A stretch of 64,000 bases of DNA from Candidatus Aegiribacteria sp. (GTDB taxonomy: Bacteria > Fermentibacterota > Fermentibacteria > Fermentibacterales > JCC-6): positions 17,337-81,336 of the forward strand of contig WTBT01000005.1 of assembly GCA_013138965.1 (NCBI GenBank). The letters are read 5' to 3'. Each line of letters opens with the position of its first letter. The first letter of the stretch is position 1. Below, one piece after another: positions 55,595-64,000 of the stretch. The notes beneath the pieces are model-generated. The model ran no database searches, had not been told where the DNA came from, and saw only the letters and a program-made list of their open reading frames with translations. The position numbers and the translations under genes were made by a program.

Positions 55595-56689
55595 CACAGA
55601 ATGTCTCTGTGTCTCGGTTTCCCTCAGCAATTTCCTGGTTTCTTCCCAAACACTTTCCAGACTTATTGAAAACATGCATTCCGCAGTTTCACAACCTTTT
55701 ATCCCCCTGTCAGGGTGGCATGGGCGACACGGAGTGCCATCGGAAATCAGGTTCCTGTGATACGGAGAGGGGGGGTATATGCCTATACGCGAGGGATCGG
55801 TAGGTCCGAAAAGAGCAATGGATGGGGTGGAGACCAACCCTGCAATATGCATCAGACTGCTGTCGTTTGTTATCAGCATCCTGCAACCTGAGAGGATGGC
55901 TGCTACATCAACAAGAGACGTCCTGCCTACAAGATCGGTTGAGGTGTGCGGCAGGTTGTCGAGAACATCACCAATAACGTTCCTGTCCTCCCTGCTTCCC
56001 AGCACTACCGTATTTATGTTCTCACCGTGGAGAAGATCTATCAGTTCGCGGAACCGCTGCGCAGGCCATCTCTTCCAGTTCATATCTCTGATGCTTGATT
56101 TGCCTCCACCAGGGCTGACTGCTATGGGTCTTGAGTCGATTGCAGAGGCTATAGGGCTGTCAGAAGGATATTCCGGGATACTGGCGAACGACTCAGGGAG
56201 GAGTTCGCTTCCAGTCCAGCCGAATAATCTGGCGTAACGCTCAGCATCATGTTCCGTCCTGCCCGTTTCGAACGGAACCGTATCTGTGAGTCCCATTTTA
56301 CTGTTTCCCTGGCCGATTCTGTCTCGTGCACCTGTGGCAAGCAGGAACAATCTCAGAGGTAGTACTCTGTGAAGAAGGTATGCCCTCGTATATCTCTGCT
56401 TTCTGAGCCGGGAGATAAGCGGAACAAGAGATAATGATCTATGACGTTCAGTGAAATGTTTCTCGTTAACCTGAATGATTTTGTTAACCGGCGCTGAGCA
56501 TCGGGCCAGAGGAGCTATGATACTACCGGTAAGAAGATGTATTTCGGCATCAGGATTCCGTCTTCTGAGAAACGCAAGACCGGGAAGAGACATTATGAAA
56601 TCGCCAATTGCATAGAGTTTTACCACCAGAATCCGTTCGGGGTCTTTCTCCGTGGACTTCGAGTTTTGTTGTTTGTTCAGACTCAGCAT
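55586..56689 (-). CDS. GT9-family heptosyltransferase-like enzyme
   Basis: The 367-residue GT-B enzyme shows RILVVKLYAIGDFIMSLPGL (residues 18-37), the classic GT9 N-terminus in which the Asp is catalytic. It also has PIAVSPGGGKSSIRDMNWKRW, in the GT9 donor region, and LITNDSSLMHIAGLVSTPSIALFGPTDP, cited in parts (NDSSLMHIA; ALFGPTDP). It may transfer heptose to lipid A-core or act on another glycan. The ATG at 56689 is chosen since homology begins there; an upstream frame to 56764 has no support. Confidence 0.9.
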   Translation of the reverse strand: MLSLNKQQNSKSTEKDPERILVVKLYAIGDFIMSLPGLAFLRRRNPDAEIHLLTGSIIAPLARCSAPVNKIIQVNEKHFTERHRSLSLVPLISRLRKQRYTRAYLLHRVLPLRLFLLATGARDRIGQGNSKMGLTDTVPFETGRTEHDAERYARLFGWTGSELLPESFASIPEYPSDSPIASAIDSRPIAVSPGGGKSSIRDMNWKRWPAQRFRELIDLLHGENINTVVLGSREDRNVIGDVLDNLPHTSTDLVGRTSLVDVAAILSGCRMLITNDSSLMHIAGLVSTPSIALFGPTDPSRIGIYPPSPYHRNLISDGTPCRPCHPDRGIKGCETAECMFSISLESVWEETRKLLRETETQRHSVSD

Positions 56690-56913
56690 TCCTATTCCTA
56701 ATTTCAAGAGAATTTGCTGCTCAGGACGGTTTCTACCGAAAACGACAATACCGGGAACGGTCATCCCATGTCAATCAGGATTGGCGGGTTGACAGAAAAG
56801 CATATGCTATTACCAGCATGTGTCAGCTTACAGTAGATTTATTGTCCTGTACATGATGACAGGAAGACCGTTATTTTCCCCTGAATGAAGTAGTATTAAC
56901 CCGGGAGCTGTTC

Positions 56914-58005
56914 ATGAAACTTACTCTGGACGCCAGAACCTTCGGGACACCTCATGATGGCATCAGCAGGTATTCCCTGGGAATGATTAAAGCGCTCTGC
57001 AGGCTTGAGCCTGACTGGGAACTCTCCGTCATCGTCAATTCTGCGGGCATTTCGCATATTAAAGATCTGCCTGTGGAAACCGTTGTAAGCTGCGCTGTGA
57101 GGTTCCATCACGGAGAGAACCGGAAACTGGTCCCCCTCATTGAATCATTGGAAGCGAACTGTTACTTGAACTTGTCGATGGCTGGTCCGTGTCCCGACAT
57201 TCCAACAGTTATCACAGTACACGACCTTATGGTTCTAGATTTTCCCGGTTACTTCGGAACGAGTATGCTGAAAAACCTTTTCGCGAAGCAGCTTTTCAAA
57301 AACAGGATAAAGAGATCGGTAAAGAATGCGTCAGCTATATCCGTGCCTTCAATGGCTACTTACAATGATTTACGGAGTGCTTTCGCGAGCTCATGTGATA
57401 AGGCTTTTGTTACCGGAGAGGGCCAGGATCTGTTCTCAGGTGATGATGAGGGGGAGGGCAAACGGAAGGATTTCCTTCTATACGTAGGAAACGCCAGGGC
57501 CTACAAGAATGTTACAAGACTTATCGTGGCTTACGCAAGGCTGAAAGCAATTAACCCCCGTTTCCCCGAAATGAAAATGGTCGTCCGCAGGGACAGGGCT
57601 TTCATGGATTTTCTGCGTGACGTGGATGATTGCTCCGCAACGGACAGTATTACGGTATTATCCCATATTACCGACGACGAATTGAGAAAACTGTACCGCT
57701 CCTGTGCCGGCCTGGTGATACCGTCACTTAAGGAGGGTTTCGGCCTTCCCGCCCTTGAAGCTATGGCGGCGGGTTCACCCGTTGTAGCTTCCGCTGAAAC
57801 TGCCCTTGAGGAACTGGTGGGAGATGCGGGTATTCTTGTGAATCCTGAATCGGTTGAGGACATAATGCGAGGGATGGCCATACTTACCTCCCAGCCCGAT
57901 CTTAGAAAATCACTGGGGCGAAAGGCTCTGAAAAGGGCTGAAAACTACTCCTGGGATAAGACCGCAGCAGCTGTTGCGGACAGGATTGAGAGGATCACAT
58001 CATGA
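56914..58005 (+). CDS. GT4-family glycosyltransferase
   Basis: The 363-residue GT-B enzyme has LDARTFGTPHDGISRYSLGM at the N-terminus, VITVHDLMVLDFP, LLYVGNARAYKNVTRLIVAY and the E-x7-E segment KEGFGLPALEAMAAGSPVVAS, given in parts. It heads the tightly packed block ending at dgkA. Its stop overlaps the next ATG as ATGA. The 224-bp gap upstream, shared with the GT9 gene, should contain the promoters; TTGACA at 56789-56794 is a candidate -35 without a clear -10. Confidence 0.9.
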   Translation: MKLTLDARTFGTPHDGISRYSLGMIKALCRLEPDWELSVIVNSAGISHIKDLPVETVVSCAVRFHHGENRKLVPLIESLEANCYLNLSMAGPCPDIPTVITVHDLMVLDFPGYFGTSMLKNLFAKQLFKNRIKRSVKNASAISVPSMATYNDLRSAFASSCDKAFVTGEGQDLFSGDDEGEGKRKDFLLYVGNARAYKNVTRLIVAYARLKAINPRFPEMKMVVRRDRAFMDFLRDVDDCSATDSITVLSHITDDELRKLYRSCAGLVIPSLKEGFGLPALEAMAAGSPVVASAETALEELVGDAGILVNPESVEDIMRGMAILTSQPDLRKSLGRKALKRAENYSWDKTAAAVADRIERITS

Positions 58006-59483
58006 AAGCAGCGGTTGTAAATCCTCCATTCATGAACGGCAGGTTTTCAAGGACTTCCCGCTCCCCGGCCATCAATAAAAGTGGAACCCTGTACTGGCCC
58101 TTCTGGCTGGCCCACGGCGCAGGATCTCTTGAAGGGGCCGGGCATGAAGTTTTATTTCTTGACTGCCCCGCGGAAGACATCAATGAACGTACTATGCTGC
58201 AGAGGCTGGTTCAATTTGATCCTGAGCTTACGGTTATGGATACTTCAACTCCCTCCATTTACAGTGATCTGAGGATCGCTTCCATGATAAAGAAATATCT
58301 TCCGCATACTTTTGTTCTGCTTGTGGGAACCCATGTAAGCGCTCTTCCCGTTCAATGTCTGAAGCTGGCGCCATCAGTAAACGGCATCGCAGTAGGAGAA
58401 TACGACGCCACTCTTGTTGAAGTGGCCGAAATACTGGACGGAGGAGGAGATCTTTCCGGCGTGCCGGGGCTCTGCCTCAATATCAACGGTGAACTCGTTG
58501 ACACAGGCCCCGGGAAAATGATTGATGACCTGGATTCCCTGCCATTCCTCGCTGATGTCTACAACAGACATCTGAACCCGGAAAACTATTTCTTCGCGGC
58601 GGCAAGGTTTCCAAGCGTGATGACCATTACAAGCCGCGGCTGTCCATACAAATGCTCTTTCTGCGTCTGGCCGCAGGTCATGCACAGGGAGAGTTACCGG
58701 GTTCGTTCTGCAGAACACGTGGCTGAGGAGTTCGGGCTGTTTCAAGAGTATTTTCCCGGTATTCAGGAGATTGTAATAGAAGACGATACTTTTTCAATTG
58801 ACAGCAGGAGAGTCGAGGAGGTCTCCGAGGTTCTCATAAGGAATGGCAATCGTATCCCATGGACAGCCAACGTCAGAGCCAACCTCTCTCTTGCAGCCAT
58901 GCGGAAAATGAAGGCCGCGGGCTGCAGGTTGATTATCGTCGGTTATGAATCCGGTTCACAGGAAATTCTTAACGCCGTCAGCAAGGGAACAACTGTCGAA
59001 CAGAACATGGAATTCGCCGAGCGGGCAGGAAAAGCGGGGCTTCTGGTTCACGGATGCTTCATGGCCGGCAACCCGGGCGAAACTGCTGAAACTCTTGAGC
59101 AAACTTTTCAGATGTCTCTGAAACTCGCCCCGGACACCGCCCAGTTCTTCCCCATTATGGCATATCCCGGAACAAGGCTTTACGACCGGTACATGACAGA
59201 GGGAAAACTTAGAACCGGGAACTATGATCGCTGGGTAACGGAAGAGGGGCTTCACAACTGCGTTGTGGACCTCCCGGGACTTCCATCGGAAACCCTTGTG
59301 GAATGGTGCGATTTCGCCAGAAAACGCTTCTACCTCCGCCCCGGATACCTTCTTTACAAGAGCGTTCAGTCACTGAGACACCCCTTTACCGAGGGAAGAA
59401 GAACTCTCCGGGCTTTCGGAACCTTCCGCAAGCACCTGTTCAGAAGAAGCAGGGTTTCCAGCGGAGAGGTCGGCGGAAAATGA
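58002..59483 (+). CDS. B12-binding-type radical SAM enzyme, HpnJ/BchE-like
   Basis: The 493-residue protein has an N-terminal cobalamin-binding-like domain (VNPPF start, VMDTSTPSIYSDLRIA, LVGTHVSALP, VGEYDATL). The radical-SAM motif CPYKCSFC lies at about 213-220, followed by the barrel (EIVIEDDTFSID, YESGSQEILNAVSKG, FMAGNPGETAE). This layout is class B; it resembles HpnJ-type and related enzymes that form C-C bonds or alter sugars. Translationally coupled on both sides (ATGA overlaps at 58002 and 59480) within glycan genes, it likely modifies a lipid-linked sugar, which is inference. Confidence 0.85.
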   Translation: MKAAVVNPPFMNGRFSRTSRSPAINKSGTLYWPFWLAHGAGSLEGAGHEVLFLDCPAEDINERTMLQRLVQFDPELTVMDTSTPSIYSDLRIASMIKKYLPHTFVLLVGTHVSALPVQCLKLAPSVNGIAVGEYDATLVEVAEILDGGGDLSGVPGLCLNINGELVDTGPGKMIDDLDSLPFLADVYNRHLNPENYFFAAARFPSVMTITSRGCPYKCSFCVWPQVMHRESYRVRSAEHVAEEFGLFQEYFPGIQEIVIEDDTFSIDSRRVEEVSEVLIRNGNRIPWTANVRANLSLAAMRKMKAAGCRLIIVGYESGSQEILNAVSKGTTVEQNMEFAERAGKAGLLVHGCFMAGNPGETAETLEQTFQMSLKLAPDTAQFFPIMAYPGTRLYDRYMTEGKLRTGNYDRWVTEEGLHNCVVDLPGLPSETLVEWCDFARKRFYLRPGYLLYKSVQSLRHPFTEGRRTLRAFGTFRKHLFRRSRVSSGEVGGK

Positions 59484-60616
59484 GTCCTGTTCCTTTCTGG
59501 ATTGTACTTGGGTTGTTTCTTGCGCCCTGGTTCATCTATCCATCGGTTCTCATCGGTGTCTCCATGTTTTACAGGAAATACTCCTCTTCGTGGAAAAAGC
59601 CGGATGAGTGGCCGCAAGTCAGCGTACTGATAGCGGCAAGGAACGAAGAGGCGGTGATTGCTTCCAGGATTCGGAATCTCCTTGAACAGGATTACGGAGG
59701 CTCTATCGAAATTCTCATTGGCTCCGACAGTTCGGATGACGAAACTGACGCTGTAGCGGGTGCTTTCAGAGATCAGGGCGTGATCGTGCATCGGAGCGTG
59801 AATCGTATCGGAAAACCCCTGATGATAAAGAAACTGCTGGAAATGTCGAAAGGAGAGATCATTGTTTTTTCGGATGCTGATACGGTTTTCGCCCCTTTCG
59901 CCGTCAGGGAACTTGTCACTCCCTTTTCGAATCCTTCCGTAGGTTGCGTTGACGGCTCCCGCAGGAACAGCCTGGATGGTGATACATGCGAAAGTATCTA
60001 CTGGAAGTACGAGACTGCAATCAAGGAAATCTGTTCATGTTTTGGAGCGGTTCTGGGAGCCACGGGAGCTGTATTCGCATTGAGGAGAGAACTTTTCAAG
60101 CCGCTGTCGCCAAGAAGAGCGGATGATTTCGAACTGGCTGTGATGGCAAGGATACAGGGTTATTCATGTGTGTTTAGCGAGAATGCGGTTGCCGCGGAAC
60201 CTTCTCCGGATGACGCAAAGCAGTATCAAAGGCTGGTGAGGATAGTAAGCTGGATGTTCATCAGCAGTATACTCCTCATGGGAAAGGCCCTGAAAAAGCG
60301 AAATTTTCTGCTCCTGCTGCAAATCCTTGTGCACAAGGTTCTCAGGTGGTTTTCCGGTCTTCTTCTTGCCGCGGCTACAGTTCTTGCCGGATTTCTCGCG
60401 CATGGGCAGTTCTTTCTGATCCTGTTCATCCTGATGTGCCTGTTCCACGCGACAGCCGCGGCAGGATTACTGCTGAAACGGTATATGCCTTCAAAGCTTC
60501 TTTTCCCCTGCTATTTCTGGCTTATGAGTATCGCCGCCATTGATGGTATATTACGCATATTGTTCGGGAATCCGGTTGAAACCTGGGAGAAGAAGTCGAA
60601 AGGCGAAAAGAACTGA
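59480..60616 (+). CDS. Membrane GT2 glycosyltransferase (cellulose-synthase-like)
   Basis: The 378-residue protein has an N-terminal membrane helix (WIVLGLFLAPWFIYPSVL), a GT2 domain (VLIAARNEEAVIASRIRN, IGSDSSDDETD, VFSDADTVFAP with the DxD, GATGAVFALRRELF, RADDFELAVMARIQ) and three C-terminal helices (about 290-370). The Q-x-x-R-W-like motif is QRLVRIVSW. It probably elongates a glycan at the membrane. The ATG at 59480 overlaps the upstream stop as ATGA; an earlier frame from 59303 lies within the radical-SAM gene. The stop shares the bases CTGA with the next gene's possible CTG start. Confidence 0.9.
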   Translation: MSPVPFWIVLGLFLAPWFIYPSVLIGVSMFYRKYSSSWKKPDEWPQVSVLIAARNEEAVIASRIRNLLEQDYGGSIEILIGSDSSDDETDAVAGAFRDQGVIVHRSVNRIGKPLMIKKLLEMSKGEIIVFSDADTVFAPFAVRELVTPFSNPSVGCVDGSRRNSLDGDTCESIYWKYETAIKEICSCFGAVLGATGAVFALRRELFKPLSPRRADDFELAVMARIQGYSCVFSENAVAAEPSPDDAKQYQRLVRIVSWMFISSILLMGKALKKRNFLLLLQILVHKVLRWFSGLLLAAATVLAGFLAHGQFFLILFILMCLFHATAAAGLLLKRYMPSKLLFPCYFWLMSIAAIDGILRILFGNPVETWEKKSKGEKN

Positions 60617-60639
60617 AGAAAAAAAGTCTTATTCTGGGC

Positions 60640-62010
60640 ATGGTATTCGATGGAATCGCAATATTTCTGGCCATGACCTTTTCCGCATGGATAAAGTTCG
60701 ACTCGGGAATTTTCACCGATTCGGCCTCCATTTCAAACAGCGTGATATTCTCAGGGGCTTTGCTGTCGGTTCCTTTCTGGTGGCTGATTTTTGTCTTATC
60801 AGGCTCCTGCAGGCTGCACTGGGACCTGAGCTGGGCTGATGAAATGAAACTCGTGGTGAAGCCTGTTACTTCCGGCTTTATAATACTTTTCTTCGGAGCT
60901 TTCCTGGTGTCGCCATCAGCTTCTATTGGCAGATGGATAATAGTTTTTTATTACGCGACACTCCTTCTTTTTGTATTCATTGCACGTGGATGCACACGTG
61001 TCCTGGAAAGAAGACTTGCCAAGAAGGGTGTCCTTGTCCGCCAGGCAGCTATAGTCGGAACCGGAGAAGCGGCTTCAAGTCTCGAACGTTATCTCACCGA
61101 AAACACGGCGCTGGGGTACGATATTGTGGGTTTTGTAGATCCTCAGAAAGCTGACTCTTTCCAAACCGTACCCGGGGATAGAATTCTTGGAACCGTGAAG
61201 GACTTGCCCGGGATAATAAAGGGGTTCTCTATACGGGAGCTGCTTGTTACTATAGCTTCGAATTTTCATGACGATATTCTCTCTCTTCTCCTTCCCGCAA
61301 CGGGAGAGGGAATAAAAGTAAAAGTAGTTCCGGACCTGTTTGATATTGTGGCCGGGCATGTTCACAGTACACAGATAATGGGGCAGCCATTCATGGAAAT
61401 ACTGCCTGAACGGCTGAGTTTCTGGCAGAAAATCGTGAAAGTGTTCATTGATTACTTCATCAGTTTTTTTGTCCTTCTTGCAGGCCTTCCTGTATGGATA
61501 GTCCTGGCGGCGCTGACCAAGCTGGATTCAAAGGGGCCTGTGTTCTACCGCCAGGAAAGGGTAGGCAAAGGCGGGAAGATCTTCAGGGTGTTCAAGTTCA
61601 GAAGCATGGTTAACGACGCGGAGAAGAGAAGCGGACCAATCTGGGCGGGAAAGAATGATTCCAGAGTAACACGCACTGGCAGGTACCTCAGAAAATCCCG
61701 TATGGACGAGATCCCCCAGCTGATAAATGTAATAAGGGGCGAGATGTCTATTGTGGGCCCGAGGCCGGAGCGACCCGTATTTGTCGAGGAGCTCAGGAAG
61801 ATCTACCCGTTTTATCAGAAAAGGCTCACCATCAAACCGGGCCTGACAGGATGGGCTCAGGTTAAACTTGAGTATGATACCGACATAGAAAGTGTAGCTA
61901 ATAAATTGAGGTACGATTTCTACTATATCGAAAACCAGTCGATATTCCTTGACCTTGAAATTCTTGCCCGCACACTGAAGGTTGTCCTCACCGGCGCTGG
62001 CGCTCATTAG
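60640..62010 (+). CDS. Polyprenyl-phosphate glycosyl-1-phosphate transferase (WbaP/WcaJ family)
   Basis: The 456-residue protein has four or five N-terminal helices, a Rossmann-like middle (AIVGTGEAASSLERYL), then a re-entrant helix and the catalytic C-terminal domain. The latter has DSKGPVFYRQERVGKGG, VFKFRSMVNDAE, LRKSRMDEIPQLINV, MSIVGPRPERPVFV and IKPGLTGWAQV, and ends near FDLEILARTLKVVL-type sequence. It would start each repeat unit by placing a sugar-phosphate on undecaprenyl phosphate. The ATG at 60640 is the first standard start, but an in-frame CTG at 60613, which overlaps the upstream stop as CTGA and adds LKKKSLILG, may be the real one. Confidence 0.93.
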   Translation: MVFDGIAIFLAMTFSAWIKFDSGIFTDSASISNSVIFSGALLSVPFWWLIFVLSGSCRLHWDLSWADEMKLVVKPVTSGFIILFFGAFLVSPSASIGRWIIVFYYATLLLFVFIARGCTRVLERRLAKKGVLVRQAAIVGTGEAASSLERYLTENTALGYDIVGFVDPQKADSFQTVPGDRILGTVKDLPGIIKGFSIRELLVTIASNFHDDILSLLLPATGEGIKVKVVPDLFDIVAGHVHSTQIMGQPFMEILPERLSFWQKIVKVFIDYFISFFVLLAGLPVWIVLAALTKLDSKGPVFYRQERVGKGGKIFRVFKFRSMVNDAEKRSGPIWAGKNDSRVTRTGRYLRKSRMDEIPQLINVIRGEMSIVGPRPERPVFVEELRKIYPFYQKRLTIKPGLTGWAQVKLEYDTDIESVANKLRYDFYYIENQSIFLDLEILARTLKVVLTGAGAH

Positions 62011-62031
62011 GTTTTTTGAAAGGAAAGATAA

Positions 62032-63189
62032 ATGGCAGTTCCTCTACTCGACATCAAAAGGCAGCATCAACCGATAATCGAAGATCTCCGTTCAGTTTTC
62101 AATAGAGCCCTTGAATCATCAAGGTTCATAAAGGGCCCGGAAATGGAGCAGCTGGAAAAGGAATTCGCCGAATACTGCGGTACAGAAAGGGCTCTCGGAT
62201 GTGCTTCCGGTACAGATGCTCTTATTCTTGCCCTGATGGCTGTCGGTGTTAAACCGGGAAATTTCGTCCTGACCACACCCTTCACTTTCTTCGCCTCGGC
62301 GGGAGCAATCGTGAGGGCAGGCGCCACTCCTCTATTCCTGGATATTCTTCCCGATACATTCAATATCGATCCGGAACTTCTATCCGGTTGGTTAACAGAT
62401 AACTGTGCCGTTACTGACAGGGGTGTCGTTATCAGAAATAACGGTACACGGATCGGCGCTGTGATGCCGGTTCATCTTTTCGGACAGTTGGCTGACATGG
62501 ATAGAATTATCTCAATCTGCAAAGACTGGCACATTCCCGTTGTTGAGGACGCCTGCCAGGCGGTGGGGGCGAAGTGGTCGAATAAGAGAACGGGTTCCCT
62601 GGGTACGGCAGGCTGCTTCAGTTTCTTCCCGTCCAAGAATCTCGGCGCCCTCGGTGACGGCGGTATGGTCACCACTAACCTGCCGGAGATAGCCGAAAGA
62701 ATAGTCAGCCTGAGAGAGCATGGCGGCAGGGGTTACATCCATGAAGAAGTGGGCTTCAATTCCCGCCTTGATGCTATTCAGGCCGGATTTCTAAGGATCA
62801 AGCTGGCTCATCTTGAAAGCTGGCACAAAGGCCGCCGGAAGAATGCCCGTTTCTATGACAGAGCTTTCAAAAGCCTTGGGCAGGTAACAACACCTGTAAT
62901 CAGGGAAGAAGCATGGTCCATATACAACCAGTATACCATTAAGGTGCCTGACCGGGACGGACTTCTCAACTACCTGAGGGAACGCGGTATCGGATGCGCG
63001 GTTTACTATCCGCTGCCTCTGCATCTTCAGAAATGCTTTGAGTGCCTCGGTTACGGTGAGGGGGATTTTCCTGTTTCCGAAGCCGTTTCAAAGGAAGTCA
63101 TATCCATCCCGGTTTTTGGTGAGCTTACAGAAGAAGAACTTGTTGAGGTGTTCGAAACCATCAAGGCTTTCTATGCCGAAAAAGGTTAG
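62032..63189 (+). CDS. DegT/DnrJ/EryC1/StrS aminotransferase
   Basis: The 385-residue PLP enzyme has SGTDALILALMAVGVKPG (cofactor phosphate region), VVEDACQAVGA and the Lys motif FFPSKNLGALGDGG (about 203-216), then LREHGGRGYIHEEVGFNSRLDAIQA. It transfers an amino group to a nucleotide-linked keto sugar, giving an amino sugar for the glycan. GAAAGGAAAG precedes the ATG. It follows the sugar-phosphate transferase by 21 bp. Confidence 0.94.
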   Translation: MAVPLLDIKRQHQPIIEDLRSVFNRALESSRFIKGPEMEQLEKEFAEYCGTERALGCASGTDALILALMAVGVKPGNFVLTTPFTFFASAGAIVRAGATPLFLDILPDTFNIDPELLSGWLTDNCAVTDRGVVIRNNGTRIGAVMPVHLFGQLADMDRIISICKDWHIPVVEDACQAVGAKWSNKRTGSLGTAGCFSFFPSKNLGALGDGGMVTTNLPEIAERIVSLREHGGRGYIHEEVGFNSRLDAIQAGFLRIKLAHLESWHKGRRKNARFYDRAFKSLGQVTTPVIREEAWSIYNQYTIKVPDRDGLLNYLRERGIGCAVYYPLPLHLQKCFECLGYGEGDFPVSEAVSKEVISIPVFGELTEEELVEVFETIKAFYAEKG

Positions 63190-63203
63190 GAGCCTGCCCG
63201 ACA

Positions 63204-63923
63204 ATGAAACTGCGAGGTCTGATTCCACTGGCATCAGTTTTTCTTCTGTTCTCAGAGGTAACCGGCGATGATTTTTTCAATTTCATAGGGAAGGACATCC
63301 ATCATATCTTCTCCATCGAACCCCTTTCGGTTATCGGCATCGGCGGCGCAGGTACAGCAGTGGCTTTCATGCTTGAAAGCGAAGAAGGTTGCGAGGGTTT
63401 CATGGGGGAGGGATGCCTGAGGAAACTGTCGGTGGTCTGCGAGAGAGCCTTCGGCCTTCCTCTTCTTGGCGCTTCATCCGTCATGTGGGCGGGAGGTGCG
63501 GTCTTTGATAACAGCGGTGCCGAAGAAACCGGTCAGATGCTTACAGAGGGACTTCTTCTTACATACGGCCTTACAGGCGCGATGAAGCTTGCATCGAACA
63601 GAACAAGACCGGACGGCTGCGGCAGCCACAGTTTCCCCTCGGGACATTCTTCCGGCACAGCCTGCGCAGCGGTAATACTATGGGACAGTTACGGTCCTGC
63701 TGCAGGTATCCCGGCGGCGGCAGTCGCCGTATTTACAGCTCTTTCACGCGTCACTCTTGGAAAGCACTACCCTTCGGATGTAATTGCCGGGGCAGCTATT
63801 GGAATATCAGTCGGGCTTGCGGTCGCAGGGGCACATAATGATGATACGATTTCCGATCACCAGATTCACCCTGCTCTTGGAATCAGATGGAGCAGTTCCG
63901 GAGGATTTGGAGTATATTTCTGA
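63204..63923 (+). CDS. PAP2-family phosphatase
   Basis: The 239-residue membrane protein has an N-terminal signal-like helix and the acid-phosphatase triad: KLASNRTRP (motif 1), SFPSGHSSGTACA (motif 2) and SRVTLGKHYPSDVIAGA (motif 3). These proteins dephosphorylate lipid pyrophosphates or phosphatidate. Followed at once by dgkA, it may recycle undecaprenyl pyrophosphate for the polysaccharide or for peptidoglycan. It ends one base before the dgkA ATG. Confidence 0.9.
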   Translation: MKLRGLIPLASVFLLFSEVTGDDFFNFIGKDIHHIFSIEPLSVIGIGGAGTAVAFMLESEEGCEGFMGEGCLRKLSVVCERAFGLPLLGASSVMWAGGAVFDNSGAEETGQMLTEGLLLTYGLTGAMKLASNRTRPDGCGSHSFPSGHSSGTACAAVILWDSYGPAAGIPAAAVAVFTALSRVTLGKHYPSDVIAGAAIGISVGLAVAGAHNDDTISDHQIHPALGIRWSSSGGFGVYF

Positions 63924-63924
63924 C

Positions 63925-64000
63925 ATGAAAAATAGACTCAAAAGCTTCAGACACGCTTTCAGAGGCATAGGAACCCTCCTGGCGACCCAGATGAACGCAA
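63925..64000 (+). CDS. dgkA: Diacylglycerol/undecaprenol kinase, 3' end off the window
   Basis: The visible 25 codons read MKNRLKSFRHAFRGIGTLLA then TQMNA. The FxxAxxG(I) start followed by a (T/E)xxNA element is the DgkA/UdpK family signature. The gene starts right after the PAP2 stop, so both are likely in one transcript. The two would phosphorylate and dephosphorylate lipid carriers, but whether the substrate is diacylglycerol or undecaprenol cannot be told. Identification rests on a short segment. Confidence 0.7.
   Translation, partial: MKNRLKSFRHAFRGIGTLLATQMNA

Overview
The window looks like a chromosomal segment of an uncultured, probably anaerobic Gram-negative bacterium. It has lipoproteins with lipoboxes, a predicted outer-membrane barrel, a Wza-type exporter, a heptosyltransferase-like GT9 enzyme and an O-antigen-ligase-like protein. 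A Thi4 of the archaeal, sulfide-using type, several radical-SAM enzymes and an unusually long GreA suggest a poorly sampled lineage. The FCB group or a candidate phylum such as Fermentibacterota is my guess, not something the sequence proves.

Region 1 (1-9170) is the 3' part of a type I-C CRISPR-Cas locus in the order cas7 (cut by the window edge), cas3, cas4, cas1, cas2. It is followed by a 179-bp leader and an array of 60 repeats and 59 spacers on the + strand. Cas3 lies between cas7 and cas4 rather than at the head of the operon. Three leader-proximal spacers are the same sequence, and two further spacer pairs are close variants of each other, which suggests repeated sampling of one evolving parasite family. 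The array ends 5 bp from the stop codon of a possibly truncated SDR gene.

Region 2 (9176-20160) has a minus-strand run: M23 lipoprotein, NodU-type carbamoyltransferase, sigma-54 activator with a degenerate receiver, hflK, hflC, hotdog thioesterase and RmlD-like SDR. Divergent from it is a plus-strand pair, an intact NtrC-type regulator and a REC/HD-GYP protein. Region 3 (20256-26173) holds eno, an ftsB-like gene and rsgA, facing an argF / Wza-like / Wzz-like operon.

Region 4 (26251-31996) is a minus-strand set of exported proteins of unknown function: a small beta-barrel, two paralogous proteins that look like degraded serine beta-lactamase folds, an FnIII-like lipoprotein, and an 822-residue protein with about twelve Asp/Gly-rich repeats followed by HEAT repeats. 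Region 5 (32117-43278) is housekeeping: a TPP riboswitch with thiE and thi4, a PflX-type radical SAM protein, a heterodimeric ABC exporter pair, a PP-loop ATPase, a HAD phosphatase, a Tat-signal protein and the long GreA.

Region 6 (43315-64000) is a surface-polysaccharide locus of about 20 kb. It contains nine glycosyltransferases of families GT4, GT2, GT9 and related folds, a MurJ/MviN-type flippase, an O-antigen ligase/polymerase, a B12-binding-type radical SAM enzyme, a polyprenyl phosphate glycosyl-1-phosphate transferase, a DegT aminotransferase, a PAP2 phosphatase and the start of dgkA. The last block (56914 onward) is tightly coupled by four-base start/stop overlaps and would cover initiation, sugar modification, glycan extension and lipid-carrier recycling. 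The Wzz and Wza homologues in region 3 probably serve the same polymer. No rRNA, tRNA or insertion sequence was recognised.
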